A stretch of DNA of 64,000 bases from an uncultured Pseudohongiella sp. (GCA_951812715.1 OX638323.1:1302001-1366000); one strand, 5' to 3'. Shown: positions 9,548 through 19,058, numbered from the stretch's first letter. A program made the numbers and translations. Notes: generated by a model from the letters alone, not told the origin.

Positions 9548-12500
9548 ATGCTTTCGTTATCCAGGGCGAATCGATTCGCCCTTTTTGCCGCTGTTTTGGC
9601 CATTGGACTTTCCGCCCAAACAGAAGCCCAGGACACCACATCCGCCATTCGCGGCACCGTGTCCGACGCCGGTACGCCCATCGCCGATGCCTCCGTGGAG
9701 GTGGTGGACCTGCGCACCGGCGCAACCCGCGTACTCGAATCCAATGCCACCGGCACTTTTTATGCCGCCAATCTGCCCGTCGGCGGCCCCTATCGCGTAA
9801 CGGTGGACGACAGCCGCAGTCTCACTATCGAAACCATTTCCCTGGGCGAGGTCTACAATCTGTCCATCGATCTAGGCGCATCCGGCCCGGTCGAGGAAAT
9901 TCTCGTCATCGGCCCGAGCGGCGCGCTGATCAATGTGGCGCCAGGGCCTTCGGCGACTTTCGGCGTCTTTGATCTGGAAACTTCGGTCGCCTATAACCGC
10001 GACATCAAAGACGTCTACACCCTCGACCCGCGCATGAACCTCGACGGCGGCTCCGCGGTGAACTGCATCGGCAAGCACCCGCGCTACAACAGCATCAGCC
10101 TGGACGGAGTCGCCCAGAACGACCGCTTCGGTCTTAACTCGAACGGCTACGCCACCGCTACCGGCATGCCTTTCCCCTACGAGTCCATCGCCCAGGTGGC
10201 AGCCGAACTCGCTCCCTTTGATGTCAACTACGGCGGTTTCACCGCCTGCAACATCAATGCCGTAACCAAGTCCGGCACGAATGAATGGACCGGCGCCGGA
10301 TTTTTCGAACTGACCGGAGATCAGTGGCGTGGCGATTCCTTGACCGAAGACGGCAACACCAGCGAATTCTCCACTGTCGACTACAAAGAGGAAAAATACG
10401 GATTCAGCATCGGCGGGCCGATCGTCGAAGATCGCCTGTTCTTCTTCGCCGCTTTGGAAGAAACCGAAGAACCCCGCTTTCTTTCCATGGGCCACGCCGG
10501 TTCCGGCAACGGTGTAGAGCGTCCCTGGCTGAGCGAAGCCGACTACGACCGCATCCGCCGAACCGCCATTGATCTCTATGACTACGACCCCGGCGGCCAG
10601 CCGGTCGACGGCTCTCAGACCGAGCGGAAATACATGATCAGGCTCGACTGGAACATCAACGATTCCCATAGCCTTGCCGGCATCTACAATTTCTACGACG
10701 GCATCCAGGACCGGGCTTCGGACGGCGACAACAACGAGTTCGAATTCTCCAATCACTTCTACCAGAAAGGAGCCGAACTCGAAACGATCATCGTCAAACT
10801 GTTCTCCCAATGGACCGATGCCTTCTCCACCGAAGTCTTCGTCAACTCCAACACCATGGTCGATACCCAGGTCACCACCGGCCCAGTAGATTTTGCCGAT
10901 TTCCAGATCAACATAGACAGGAACACCGTCTACCTCGGCGCCGACGACTCGCGCCAGGCCAACCGGCTCAACTGGGAGTCTTCATTCTGGAAGTTCAGCG
11001 GCGAATATCTCGCAGGCGAGCACCTGCTGACCTTCGGCTATGAACGCGACGACCTCTCGGTCTTCAACCTGTTCGTGCAACATTCGCGCGGCGGCGAATA
11101 CGACTTCTTCGACGATTCCGCCGGCAATCCGGCGCATTGCGGCGCATTGACGGCTCAGGGCCGGTTCGATGACCCGGCCTGCGCTCTTTCCGGCATCGAC
11201 CGTTTCGAACTCGGTCGCCCCAGCCGCGTGTACTATGGCAGCGGCGGCGGCACCAACGATGCGGCGGATGCCGCGGCCAATTTCAACAACGTGCTGAATA
11301 CACTGTATTTTCAGGACGAATGGCATCTGTCCGACCACGCCCTGACCTTGACTGCCGGGCTGCGTTACGAATGGTTCGCCAGCGACGACCGGCCACGATT
11401 CAACCAGACTTTTGCCAGCGCCAACAACGGTCTGCGCAACGACGGCAACGTCGATGGCCTGAAGTTGCTCATGCCGCGTCTCGGATTCACCTGGGAGGCG
11501 CTCGACGATCTCACCTTGCGCGGCGGTCTGGGTCTGTATTCGGGCGGCAACCCGAATGTGTGGCTGTCCAACGCCTGGAGCAATGACGGCATCACCAATG
11601 TGCAATTGCAATGGCGCAATTTCAGCGGCGTCGAATCGATCTTCGGCGAAGTGCCGCTTTCGGGAAGCGGCCGTCCCGGATACGACGTGCCGGCGGCTCT
11701 TGTCGACCAGGTCGCCGCCACTACCGAGGCCAACGCCAACGACAGCCGCCTCGTGCTGATCGATCCGGATTACGAGCAGCCGGCGGAATGGAAACTGGCG
11801 CTGGGTGGAACTTACTATCTCGCAAACGGCATCAGCGTCGACGCCGACTATATCTTCTCGCGGCAGCGTAATCCCGCCTACTATCTGGATCTGTCCCAAC
11901 AACGGGTTGGCACTACCGCGGCCAGCCAGCCGATCTACGATTTCGTCAACGGCGCCGAGAACTACATGTTGACCAATTCGGGTCAGAAACCGGAGGCGCA
12001 CAGCCTGTCTCTGGTCGCGCGCCAGCGTCTGGACTGGGGTCTGGACTGGACCCTGGGTTACGCCTGGACCGACGCCAAGGACGTAAGTCCGATGACCTCG
12101 TCGGTAGCGGCTTCCAATTTCGACAATCTGGCCCTGGTCGATCTGGTCGAGCCGATGCCGGGCACTTCCAACTACGTGTCACCGCATCGTTTCACGGCAA
12201 GGCTCAGTTACGGCCGCGACTTCATCGCCGGTCACGAGACCCGAATTACCGCTCTGTTTTACGGCAAGGAAGGGCATCCGCAAAGCCACGTAATGAGTTC
12301 CGCCGATCTGGAAGGCGACGGATTTTATGGGCGCCACCTGCTCTATGTGCCGGGAGCGACCGATTCGAGTGTGGTGGCGGGCCCGGACTTCGATCTTGCC
12401 GCCTTCTCCGCCTTTGTCGAGCGCGAAGGCTACGGCGCCGGCTTTGTCGAGCGCAACGCCAACCATGCCGACTGGTCCTCGCGCCTCGACCTGCGACTCG

Positions 12501-12751
12501 ACCAGCAACTGCCGCTGATGTTCGGAACGCGCGCAAGAGGCTGGATCAAGATCTACAACCTGCTGAACCTGATCGACGACGATCTCGGCCTGCAATACGA
12601 CGGCCAGTTCTTCTCCCAACAGGTGGTCACTTCCTCGCTCAACGATCGAGGCCAATATGTGTTCGAGCGCTTCCGGGACCGCAACGTTACCGACCTGCTC
12701 GAACAGCGCAGCCTGTGGGAATTGCGCGTTGGAATCCAGTTCGAGTTCTGA
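9548..12751 (+). CDS. Oar-like TonB-dependent outer-membrane receptor with N-terminal carboxypeptidase-regulatory-like domain
   Basis: 1067 residues. A signal peptide (about 1-27, cleaved near AQTEAQ) is followed by a CarboxypepD_reg-like beta-sandwich (about 30-105: AIRGTVSDAGTPIADASVEV), a plug domain (about 110-240) and a large beta-barrel ending in VGIQFEF with a terminal aromatic residue, as expected for an outer-membrane protein. Oar-type receptors import large substrates or take part in peptide or protein handling with TonB-ExbBD. A Shine-Dalgarno sequence (CCAGGAG) precedes the ATG. It is followed by the molybdenum hydroxylase operon; the 123-bp gap with a hairpin suggests separate transcription, although a shared role is possible. 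The substrate is unknown. Confidence 0.9.
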   Translation: MLSLSRANRFALFAAVLAIGLSAQTEAQDTTSAIRGTVSDAGTPIADASVEVVDLRTGATRVLESNATGTFYAANLPVGGPYRVTVDDSRSLTIETISLGEVYNLSIDLGASGPVEEILVIGPSGALINVAPGPSATFGVFDLETSVAYNRDIKDVYTLDPRMNLDGGSAVNCIGKHPRYNSISLDGVAQNDRFGLNSNGYATATGMPFPYESIAQVAAELAPFDVNYGGFTACNINAVTKSGTNEWTGAGFFELTGDQWRGDSLTEDGNTSEFSTVDYKEEKYGFSIGGPIVEDRLFFFAALEETEEPRFLSMGHAGSGNGVERPWLSEADYDRIRRTAIDLYDYDPGGQPVDGSQTERKYMIRLDWNINDSHSLAGIYNFYDGIQDRASDGDNNEFEFSNHFYQKGAELETIIVKLFSQWTDAFSTEVFVNSNTMVDTQVTTGPVDFADFQINIDRNTVYLGADDSRQANRLNWESSFWKFSGEYLAGEHLLTFGYERDDLSVFNLFVQHSRGGEYDFFDDSAGNPAHCGALTAQGRFDDPACALSGIDRFELGRPSRVYYGSGGGTNDAADAAANFNNVLNTLYFQDEWHLSDHALTLTAGLRYEWFASDDRPRFNQTFASANNGLRNDGNVDGLKLLMPRLGFTWEALDDLTLRGGLGLYSGGNPNVWLSNAWSNDGITNVQLQWRNFSGVESIFGEVPLSGSGRPGYDVPAALVDQVAATTEANANDSRLVLIDPDYEQPAEWKLALGGTYYLANGISVDADYIFSRQRNPAYYLDLSQQRVGTTAASQPIYDFVNGAENYMLTNSGQKPEAHSLSLVARQRLDWGLDWTLGYAWTDAKDVSPMTSSVAASNFDNLALVDLVEPMPGTSNYVSPHRFTARLSYGRDFIAGHETRITALFYGKEGHPQSHVMSSADLEGDGFYGRHLLYVPGATDSSVVAGPDFDLAAFSAFVEREGYGAGFVERNANHADWSSRLDLRLDQQLPLMFGTRARGWIKIYNLLNLIDDDLGLQYDGQFFSQQVVTSSLNDRGQYVFERFRDRNVTDLLEQRSLWELRVGIQFEF

Positions 12752-12814
12752 ATTCTCGGCCGAATTTCCGGCTGTTGCATTTAAGCAGCAAAAAGTCTAG
12801 CTTCAACGCATTGT

Positions 12815-12842
12815 CCGCGCCCGCTGCCGATGGCGGGCGCGG
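12815..12842 (+). terminator. GC-rich hairpin after the Oar-like gene
   Basis: A perfect 10-bp stem (12815-12824 with 12833-12842) and 8-nt loop lie between the receptor gene and the hydroxylase operon. The following T tract is poor, so it may be a weak terminator or an mRNA-end structure. Confidence 0.4.
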
Positions 12843-12874
12843 GCTGTCTTTGCATAAGAAACGGAGCTAACCCA

Positions 12875-13462
12875 GTGAATGCGAAACTGACGCGCAGACG
12901 TTTTATCAAGGGGGTGATCTTCTCAGGGGCCGCCGCTACGACCGGCGCCGCGGGAGTCTACCTCGCCCAGGCGCAGTCCGGGCTGTCAGCCGCGGAGCGT
13001 CTGATCACATTGAACGTAAACGGCCGCGACCGGCCGGTCGACGTTCTGCCCCAGGAGACCCTGGCCCATACCTTGCGTTACCGGCTCGATCTGACCGGCA
13101 CCAAGATCGGCTGCAATCGAGGCGAATGCGGCGCATGCACCGTGCTCATCGACGGCGTGCCCAACTACTCGTGCTCGGTGCTGACGCATAACGTCAAGAG
13201 CAAGGCCGTGACTTCGGTCGAAGGCCTCAAGGCCGCCGACGGTACGCTGCATCCTGTACAGCAGGCCTTCATCGACGAAAACTCCCCGCAATGCGGATTC
13301 TGCACGCCGGGACAGATCATGTCCGCGGTGGCGCTGCTGAACGACAATCCGGCGCCGGACCGGCAACAGGTGCGCATGGCCCTGTCGGGCAACCTGTGCC
13401 GTTGCGGCGCTTATGAACATTACATAAACGGCGTCTTGCGCGCCTCGGGGCAACTGGCATGA
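12875..13462 (+). CDS. Molybdenum hydroxylase [2Fe-2S] subunit with Tat signal (xanthine dehydrogenase / aldehyde oxidoreductase family)
   Basis: 195 residues, electron-transfer subunit of a three-subunit molybdopterin hydroxylase. The start is GTG 12875, placed by GGAG eight bases upstream and by a twin-arginine signal (TRRRFIKG) right after it; the frame is open 15 codons further upstream. The first cluster is Cys80, Cys85, Cys88 and Cys100 (GCNRGECGACTV); the second is Cys140, Cys143, Cys175 and Cys177 (QCGFCTPGQ and GNLCRCGAYE). A Tat signal on the Fe-S subunit is known from the periplasmic PaoABC aldehyde oxidoreductase, so periplasmic action is likely. Its stop overlaps the start of the large subunit gene (ATGA). 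No XdhC/PaoD-type cofactor-insertion chaperone lies nearby. Confidence 0.93.
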   Translation: MNAKLTRRRFIKGVIFSGAAATTGAAGVYLAQAQSGLSAAERLITLNVNGRDRPVDVLPQETLAHTLRYRLDLTGTKIGCNRGECGACTVLIDGVPNYSCSVLTHNVKSKAVTSVEGLKAADGTLHPVQQAFIDENSPQCGFCTPGQIMSAVALLNDNPAPDRQQVRMALSGNLCRCGAYEHYINGVLRASGQLA

Positions 13463-15894
13463 CTACGCATATAGGATTCGATTTTGTTCCGCCGGACGTT
13501 CCTGGCAAGGTCACCGGCGAGATCAAGTACGCTGAAGACTATCGCCGGGAAGGCATGGTCTTCGCCCGCTTGCTGACCAGTCCCTTGCCCGCGGGCAGAG
13601 TGGCAAGCATCGACGCCAGTGAAGCGCTGCGCCTGGATGGAGTGATCGGCGTCTTCACCGCCGCGGATCTGCCGCCGGTCGCGCCTCCCGCCAATCCCGC
13701 GCTCGCCTTCGACTACATCACTTACGTCGGCCAGCCGATTCTGGCCGTCGCGGCGACCAGCGAAGAAATCGCGGAAACCGCGATTCAGCGGATCCGGGTG
13801 GAATACGAACGCCGCCCCTTCGTGGTGGACCCGCTGGAAAGCCTTTCCCCGGGCGGCGCCACCGCCTACCCGGAGGGCAACGCACTGGTTCCCGTCCAGG
13901 AAGAAGGACCGGACGGCACGACCATCAACAGCGCCCGGATCATGGACGTCAAATGGCCGCAAGAGGCCATCGACGCCATGCGCGCGGGGCGCGAACCCGT
14001 CGGCGCCGAATTCACCCGGGAATGGGAGTTCGGCGACCTCGAAGCCGGCTTCGCGGAAGCGGTCGCAGTCGTCGAGGAACCCTTCGTCACCATCGGCTAC
14101 CCGCACCACTCGCTGGAATCGCGCACCTGCATGGCGTACTGGGAAAACGGCAGATGCTATTTCCACGGCTCCTCCCAGAGCCAGAGCGCCAACAACGCCG
14201 GCCTGGCGCGCATGCTCAATATCGATCTCGCCGATCTCGTCTTTATCAACGAGGCCACCGGCGGCGGATTCGGTTCCAAGATCGGACCCTACCCCTACAT
14301 GGCGATAACCGGCCAGTTCTCGCGTCAATTGAACCGTCCGCTGCAATTGCGCATCACCCGGGAGCAGGAGTTCTACATCGGCTCGGCCCGTTCCGGCATG
14401 CAAGGCTGGATCAAGGTCGGCGTGCGGGAGAACGGCAAGGTGTCCGCGGTCGATCTGGTAATCGTCAACGACGGCGGCATGACCGGAGGCGGCAGCGGCA
14501 ACTCGTCGGCGCAACACGTTACCGTTGCCTATCAGCCCGAGGCGATGCGATTCCGCCATATTTCGGTCTACACCAACACCACGCCGCGGGGCGCCCAGCG
14601 CGGCCCTGGTCAGAACGAAATGGCGGCCATCCTCGCCCCGGTTACCGACAAGGCGGCGAATGCCGCCGGCGTGGACCGAGTTGAATTCCGCAAGGTCAAC
14701 GCGCTCGACAGCGATGGCTTTCAGGGCGGCAGCCAAGGTCCGGTAACCAGCGCCTTCGTGCGCGAAGCCATTGATCAGGGCGAACGCCTGTTCAACTGGC
14801 GCGAAAGACTCGAGCAGCCCAGGCAAAACGGCAGCAAGGCGCGCGGTCTCGGAGTCGGCATCGGCTATCACGGCGCCGGCGGCCGCGGCTACGATGGTCT
14901 GCTACGAATGGATACCGACGGCATGTTGCATATCCATAGCGGCGTGGGCAACCTCGGCACGTACTCCTATGCCGCCACCTGCCGCGCCGCGGCCGAAGTG
15001 ATGCAGATTCCCTGGGAGCGCTGCCAGATTCATCGCGGCCGCAGCGACCGGCATCTGCCGCACAGTTCCGGCCAGGGCGGCTCCAATACGGTGTTCACCC
15101 ATAGCCGGGCAAACTGGGTTGCCGGTCAGGACATGATCGCCAAGATGAAGGAAATCGCCGCCATGGACCTCGGCGGCAGCGCGGACGATTACGAGATCGG
15201 CGGCGAGCGCGTATTCCGCGGCGCCGAACCCGATTCCGGCCTCAGCTACGCGCAATGCGCCCAGCGCGCGATGGAACTCGGCGGCGCCTTTAGCGGCGAG
15301 GAATATCCCGAAGACATCAATCCGCTGACCCAGCTCGCGGTACAGGGACTCGCCGGCAGCGGCCTGGTCGGCGTCGCCAGGGATAACATCCCGGGCGTGG
15401 GGCAGCCGCCGGGAGTGGTGGTCGGCTTTATCGAGATTGAACTCGACACCGATACCGGCAAGTACGACATTCTCGACTACGCCGCGGTCGCCGATTGCGG
15501 CACCGTGGTGCATCCGAAGAATTTCGACAACGCCATGCGCGGCGGCGCCGTCTGGGGCGTGGGCCTGGCCGCTCTCGAGCGCCATGTCTACGATCCGCAG
15601 AACGGGCTGCCGGCCAACGTGGGTCTGTATCAGAGCAAGCCGCCAACAATCCTCGATGTGCCGGTGGAAACCAGCGCGGCCGCGGTCAACATTCCGGATC
15701 CTCAGAATCCGGCAGGCGGCCGCGGTATCGGCGAGCCGACCCAGGGCGCCGCCTGCGCCGCGCTGGCGTCAGCCATATCCGATGCCCTCGACGGTCATCT
15801 GTTCAATTCCGCGCCGATCACGACGGACATGATCGTGAATCACCTTGCGGGGAATTCCTACAGTACCCAATCCCTGAAAACCAACACATTCTGA
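13459..15894 (+). CDS. Molybdenum hydroxylase large subunit (molybdopterin-binding)
   Basis: 811 residues, the catalytic subunit that hydroxylates an aldehyde or N-heterocycle with water-derived oxygen. The N-terminal a/b hammerhead domain begins PGKVTGEIKYAEDY. The cofactor-binding loop GGGFGSK is at 268-274, PRGAQRGPG is the second conserved loop, and the base-catalyst glutamate is Glu759 in GIGEPTQG. It overlaps the Fe-S gene by four bases and is followed ten bases later by the FAD subunit gene, so the order is FeS-Mo-FAD, unlike PaoABC (FeS-FAD-Mo). It has no export signal and would travel with the Tat-targeted small subunit. The substrate cannot be read from the sequence. Confidence 0.92.
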   Translation: MTTHIGFDFVPPDVPGKVTGEIKYAEDYRREGMVFARLLTSPLPAGRVASIDASEALRLDGVIGVFTAADLPPVAPPANPALAFDYITYVGQPILAVAATSEEIAETAIQRIRVEYERRPFVVDPLESLSPGGATAYPEGNALVPVQEEGPDGTTINSARIMDVKWPQEAIDAMRAGREPVGAEFTREWEFGDLEAGFAEAVAVVEEPFVTIGYPHHSLESRTCMAYWENGRCYFHGSSQSQSANNAGLARMLNIDLADLVFINEATGGGFGSKIGPYPYMAITGQFSRQLNRPLQLRITREQEFYIGSARSGMQGWIKVGVRENGKVSAVDLVIVNDGGMTGGGSGNSSAQHVTVAYQPEAMRFRHISVYTNTTPRGAQRGPGQNEMAAILAPVTDKAANAAGVDRVEFRKVNALDSDGFQGGSQGPVTSAFVREAIDQGERLFNWRERLEQPRQNGSKARGLGVGIGYHGAGGRGYDGLLRMDTDGMLHIHSGVGNLGTYSYAATCRAAAEVMQIPWERCQIHRGRSDRHLPHSSGQGGSNTVFTHSRANWVAGQDMIAKMKEIAAMDLGGSADDYEIGGERVFRGAEPDSGLSYAQCAQRAMELGGAFSGEEYPEDINPLTQLAVQGLAGSGLVGVARDNIPGVGQPPGVVVGFIEIELDTDTGKYDILDYAAVADCGTVVHPKNFDNAMRGGAVWGVGLAALERHVYDPQNGLPANVGLYQSKPPTILDVPVETSAAAVNIPDPQNPAGGRGIGEPTQGAACAALASAISDALDGHLFNSAPITTDMIVNHLAGNSYSTQSLKTNTF

Positions 15895-15903
15895 GGTTTC
15901 GCT

Positions 15904-16893
15904 ATGCCTTCACATGACGTAATGCCAAATATGGAGCTCTACCAGCCGGTAATGCTGGATGACGCGATTACGATTGCCGAGCGCCTCGGAGACCGGGGCT
16001 GGCTGGTAGGCGGAGGTCAGGATACCTACGGTTGGTTGAAGGACCGCGCCAAAGCTACCGATGCGCTCATCGACCTGAGCGGAATCGAATCCCTGCGCGG
16101 CGTACGCGAGGACGGCGACACGCTGGAAATCGGCGCGATGACCACCTTGACCGAAGTAGCCAACGACCCGCTCGTTCGCGAGCGTTTCTCGCTGCTCGCC
16201 GATGCCGCCGCGGTCGTGGCGAGTCCGCAGATTCGCAATATCGGCACCATCGGCGGCAATGTCTCCCAGGATGTGCGCTGCTGGTACTATCGCCGCGGCC
16301 TGTCGTGCTATCGGGCCGGCGGCAATTTGTGCTACGCCGATACGCCTCAGGGCATGAACCGCGAACATGCGCTATTCGAAGGCAGCCGCTGCGTCGCGGC
16401 AGGCGCTTCCGACACGGCGCCGGCGCTGGTCGCGCTCGACGCCTCCATGGTGATTCGCAATAGCGGCGGTGAACGCGAAGTCTCGGCGGAAGACTTTTTC
16501 GTCGGCCCGGCGCGGGACATTCTCAACACAACCATCATGCGCCCGGGCGACATTCTCGCCGCGATCCGGCTACCGGCCGACTGGCGCGACGCCACTTTCT
16601 ATTTCGAGAAAGTAGCCGACCGCAACGTGTGGGATTTCTCGCTGGTCAATATCGCGGCGGCCTTTCGCCTCAACGGGGATGCCATAACCGACGCCAGCAT
16701 CGTTTGCGGCGCGGTGCAAACCACGCCGAGGCGACTGCGCAACGTGGAAAACGCCGTTCGCGGAATGAACAAGGACATGGCCACCGCCGAGGCGGTCGCG
16801 CCGATGGCCAGCGCCGGCGCGCGAGTGCTGGCTCACAACGGGTTCAAGGTCCCATTGATGCAGAACCTGGTGAAGCGGGCTATCGCGGCCTGA
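15904..16893 (+). CDS. Molybdenum hydroxylase FAD-binding subunit with a probable extra [4Fe-4S] site
   Basis: 329 residues, CoxM/XdhB-type. The N-terminal FAD domain has the loop LVGGGQDTYGWL and the motif IRNIGTIGGNVSQD; the C-terminal CO-dehydrogenase-flavoprotein domain starts near 215. Four cysteines, Cys126, Cys135, Cys143 and Cys163, lie in an insert after the GGN motif (pattern C-x8-C-x7-C-x19-C). An equivalent insert binds a [4Fe-4S] cluster in the beta subunit of 4-hydroxybenzoyl-CoA reductase and in PaoB. That comparison is from memory, so the cluster is inferred. It is the third gene of the operon, with AGG just upstream of the ATG. The operon ends at the 16913-17097 repeat. Confidence 0.92.
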   Translation: MPSHDVMPNMELYQPVMLDDAITIAERLGDRGWLVGGGQDTYGWLKDRAKATDALIDLSGIESLRGVREDGDTLEIGAMTTLTEVANDPLVRERFSLLADAAAVVASPQIRNIGTIGGNVSQDVRCWYYRRGLSCYRAGGNLCYADTPQGMNREHALFEGSRCVAAGASDTAPALVALDASMVIRNSGGEREVSAEDFFVGPARDILNTTIMRPGDILAAIRLPADWRDATFYFEKVADRNVWDFSLVNIAAAFRLNGDAITDASIVCGAVQTTPRRLRNVENAVRGMNKDMATAEAVAPMASAGARVLAHNGFKVPLMQNLVKRAIAA

Positions 16894-16912
16894 GTTTTGG
16901 TGGCTTCGATCC

Positions 16913-17097
16913 GTCGCCGTCTGGTGAGTGGTATTTAGCGGACGCCGTAAATACGGTCCAGACGCCAAGCACAGCTTGGCGTCGTTCCGGCTGCGCATGA
17001 AGCTACGCTTCATAACCGCTTGCCTCCACCCCTGTAGGCTTCGCGTTCGGCATCCATGCCTCACACGCCCGCTAAATACCACTCACCAGACGGCGAC
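16913..17097. repeat. 185-bp repeat element with perfect 29-bp terminal inverted repeats
   Basis: Bases 16913-16941 are the exact reverse complement of 17069-17097. The interior contains smaller hairpins, and its part around 16961-17035 (CCAAGCACAGCTTGG, then GAAGCTACGCTTC) is clearly related to part of the repeat array at 46.7-47.4 kb. It sits between convergent genes and ends one base before the hemH stop codon. It codes for nothing obvious, which fits a MITE or REP-type element, and as RNA it could act as a bidirectional terminator. Confidence 0.85.
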
Positions 17098-18129
17098 TCA
17101 CGCTGTCGGCAGTTCTTGGATCGCGATTTCGTAGACTGTGTCTATCCATTCCGGCGCATCATTAAGATTCGGCAATAGAATCAACTCTTCCCCGCCCGCT
17201 TCGATGAATTGTTCGCGGTATTCGCGCCCGATTTCGTGCAAAGTCTCCAGGCAGTCGGTCACGAACGAGGGCGTGGCCACCGCCACCCGCTTCTTGCCCT
17301 GGGCGAGCAGTTCCCGCAAATGCAGATCGAGGTAGGGTTTGGTCCATTCGGCCGGGCCGAAGCGCGACTGAAACGCCACCGAACTGGCTTCGACTTCCCG
17401 ATCTAGCGCGCCGGCGATGGCGCGGCTGGTCGCCATACATTGGGCGCGATAACAGTTGCGGTTGACCTCGCTTACTTCGTCACAGCACGCACCGAAATTG
17501 CAGCAGCCGCGTTTATCGGTCCTGCGAATCGCCGCCTCGGGCAAGCCGTGGTAGCTGAATACCAGGTGGTCGACGTTCACTCGGGCCAGATTGGCGCGAA
17601 TGACTTCGGCCCAGACGCGAATGAACGCCGGCTCGGCGTAGAAGTCATTGATGAAGCGGAGTTTCGGCGCCTGCCGCCAGCTTGCCGTCGCGGTCCGCAC
17701 GGCATAAAAGGCGGACTCCGTCGTCGCCCTGGCATACTGGGGATACAAGGGGAAAACCAGGATTTCATCGCGGCCTTCCCGTTCGAGTTCAGCCAGCGCA
17801 TCACCGATGAACGGTTTGCTATAGGCCATGCCGATGCGCACCGCGACATCGGCGCCCGCGGCATCGAACTGTTCCTGCACGCCGCGCCTGACCCGTTCGG
17901 AATAGACCTGCAAGGGCGAACCCTGTTCCATCCAGATTCCGGCGTAGTCGCGGGCGGTGCGCGGCGCCCGCAGCGGCATGATGATCAGATTGCGCAACAG
18001 CCACAAGCCAATGGGATTGATGTCGAAAACGAACCGGTCCGCGAAAAAATAACGGTAGAACTCGCGCAGCCCCCTGGCCGTGGGCTCCGCTGGCGTTCCC
18101 AGATTGATCAGCATTACAGCTTTGGACAT
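17098..18129 (-). CDS. hemH: Ferrochelatase
   Basis: 343 residues, inserts Fe2+ into protoporphyrin IX, the last step of protohaem synthesis. Conserved parts: MLINLGTPAEPT at the N-terminus, SYHGLP with the metal-binding histidine, SVAFQSRFGPAEWTKP, and FVTDCLETLHEIG with the second metal-site glutamate. Length and motif spacing are normal. It carries a Cys-rich stretch (GCCNFGACCDE, then NCYRAQC), which may reflect a [2Fe-2S] cluster or be incidental. It has no operon partner. Its closeness to the tetrapyrrole-like catabolic cluster may be chance, since hemH is a housekeeping gene. Confidence 0.97.
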   Translation of the reverse strand: MSKAVMLINLGTPAEPTARGLREFYRYFFADRFVFDINPIGLWLLRNLIIMPLRAPRTARDYAGIWMEQGSPLQVYSERVRRGVQEQFDAAGADVAVRIGMAYSKPFIGDALAELEREGRDEILVFPLYPQYARATTESAFYAVRTATASWRQAPKLRFINDFYAEPAFIRVWAEVIRANLARVNVDHLVFSYHGLPEAAIRRTDKRGCCNFGACCDEVSEVNRNCYRAQCMATSRAIAGALDREVEASSVAFQSRFGPAEWTKPYLDLHLRELLAQGKKRVAVATPSFVTDCLETLHEIGREYREQFIEAGGEELILLPNLNDAPEWIDTVYEIAIQELPTA

Positions 18130-18268
18130 GTCCAGCTATTTTCACATCAATCGGGATCCGATTCATCCGGGTACCCATTGGCGCGATCTCTGCAAATCCG
18201 GGCGCATCTTGCTACCCTGTCAAATTCAGAGTTCGGCTATTCTCAGACTGGAATCCAAGGCGCGCGAT

Positions 18269-18499
18269 ATGCGGAAGGTATTTTTGGGATTGATTGTTCT
18301 GCTCCTCGCGGCTTGCGCGACCAGCAACAATGGCAATTCACTGCTCGATACAGTGTCACAGGAAAGCAAAATCGAATCCGCGCGTGAGGACTTTACGGAA
18401 AAAATCGAGGAATTGACGGAATCCGGAGGATTGCTCGCGGATCCGCAACCGGATATCAGGCGTCCGCGGGACGGAGAACCGGCCAGTGGTTTCGCCTGA
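18269..18499 (+). CDS. Small lipoprotein
   Basis: 76 residues. Start ATG 18269 gives MRKVFLGLIVLLLAACATS, a classical lipoprotein signal with lipobox LAAC; the modified cysteine is followed by Ala, so outer-membrane sorting is likely. The mature part is short, charged and partly helical (ESAREDFTEKIEELTE). The frame is open upstream, but only this start gives a signal peptide. No family recognised. Confidence 0.7.
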   Translation: MRKVFLGLIVLLLAACATSNNGNSLLDTVSQESKIESAREDFTEKIEELTESGGLLADPQPDIRRPRDGEPASGFA

Positions 18500-18576
18500 C
18501 GAGGTTATGCGCGCTTTGCCGGAGCGAGAATGACCGGCGTGTCGGCGCGGACGCCCTTCTGAGTCCAGAATATTCG

Positions 18577-19029
18577 CTAGATGCCCGTCATGTCGATGCG
18601 CTGCAAGACGCTTTCGGCGCCAATGCTGAATATGGCGTCTTCGTACTTCGGTGGACCGAATCTTGGACGCGCATTGTTGGAAACCGCCACGGGTTCCCTG
18701 GGAATGCCGAAAAAATTGGTGTCAAGCTTGCCATTGCCATTGCGGTCGTAAAAAATCGACAAGGCGTAGTCGCCCGCCGCAAGCTCGATTTGCACCGTCA
18801 CCAACTCACCGTCGCGCGCGTCCTCGATGTCTACTTTCCGCTGCAATACCACATTGTCACCGAGCCATTCATCTTCCGAGTCATAAACTGTAAGGTAGAG
18901 ATCGCCGCTGACATCCTGAAGTCCCGTAATCTGGATCACAACGGGTGATTGCTCGGCCGCGGCCGTCGCCGACAGGATGCAAAGCGCCAAGGCCAGACAG
19001 CCGCCGCGCAATTTACTAGAACCGTACAT
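18577..19029 (-). CDS. Secreted DUF2141-like protein
   Basis: 150 residues. The signal peptide (LALALCILSATAAA) is followed by a single beta-rich domain with ITGLQDVSGDLYLTVYD, then DYALSIFYDRNGNGKLDTNFFGIPREP, the Asp/Asn-rich loop and F-G-x-P motif typical of DUF2141 proteins. The start ATG 19029 is fixed by a perfect AGGAGG (19039-19044) nine bases upstream; the open frame further upstream reads through a tandem repeat and is not used. Function unknown in the family. Confidence 0.85.
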   Translation of the reverse strand: MYGSSKLRGGCLALALCILSATAAAEQSPVVIQITGLQDVSGDLYLTVYDSEDEWLGDNVVLQRKVDIEDARDGELVTVQIELAAGDYALSIFYDRNGNGKLDTNFFGIPREPVAVSNNARPRFGPPKYEDAIFSIGAESVLQRIDMTGI

Positions 19030-19058
19030 CAAACAATACCTCCTGTTGCGCTCGACCT

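Noticed and set aside
13420..14871. 483-codon minus-strand frame inside the molybdenum hydroxylase large subunit gene
   Set aside because: Antisense shadow; no recognisable protein, while the plus strand carries all family motifs.
16913..17097. Integron attC site
   Set aside because: Perfect 29-bp ends without the imperfect R/L box pattern, and no integrase gene or cassette array.
17098..18129. Including hemH in the proposed tetrapyrrole-degrading cluster
   Set aside because: It is a normal housekeeping gene, outside the FNR-type operators and separated by lipoprotein and DUF2141-like genes.
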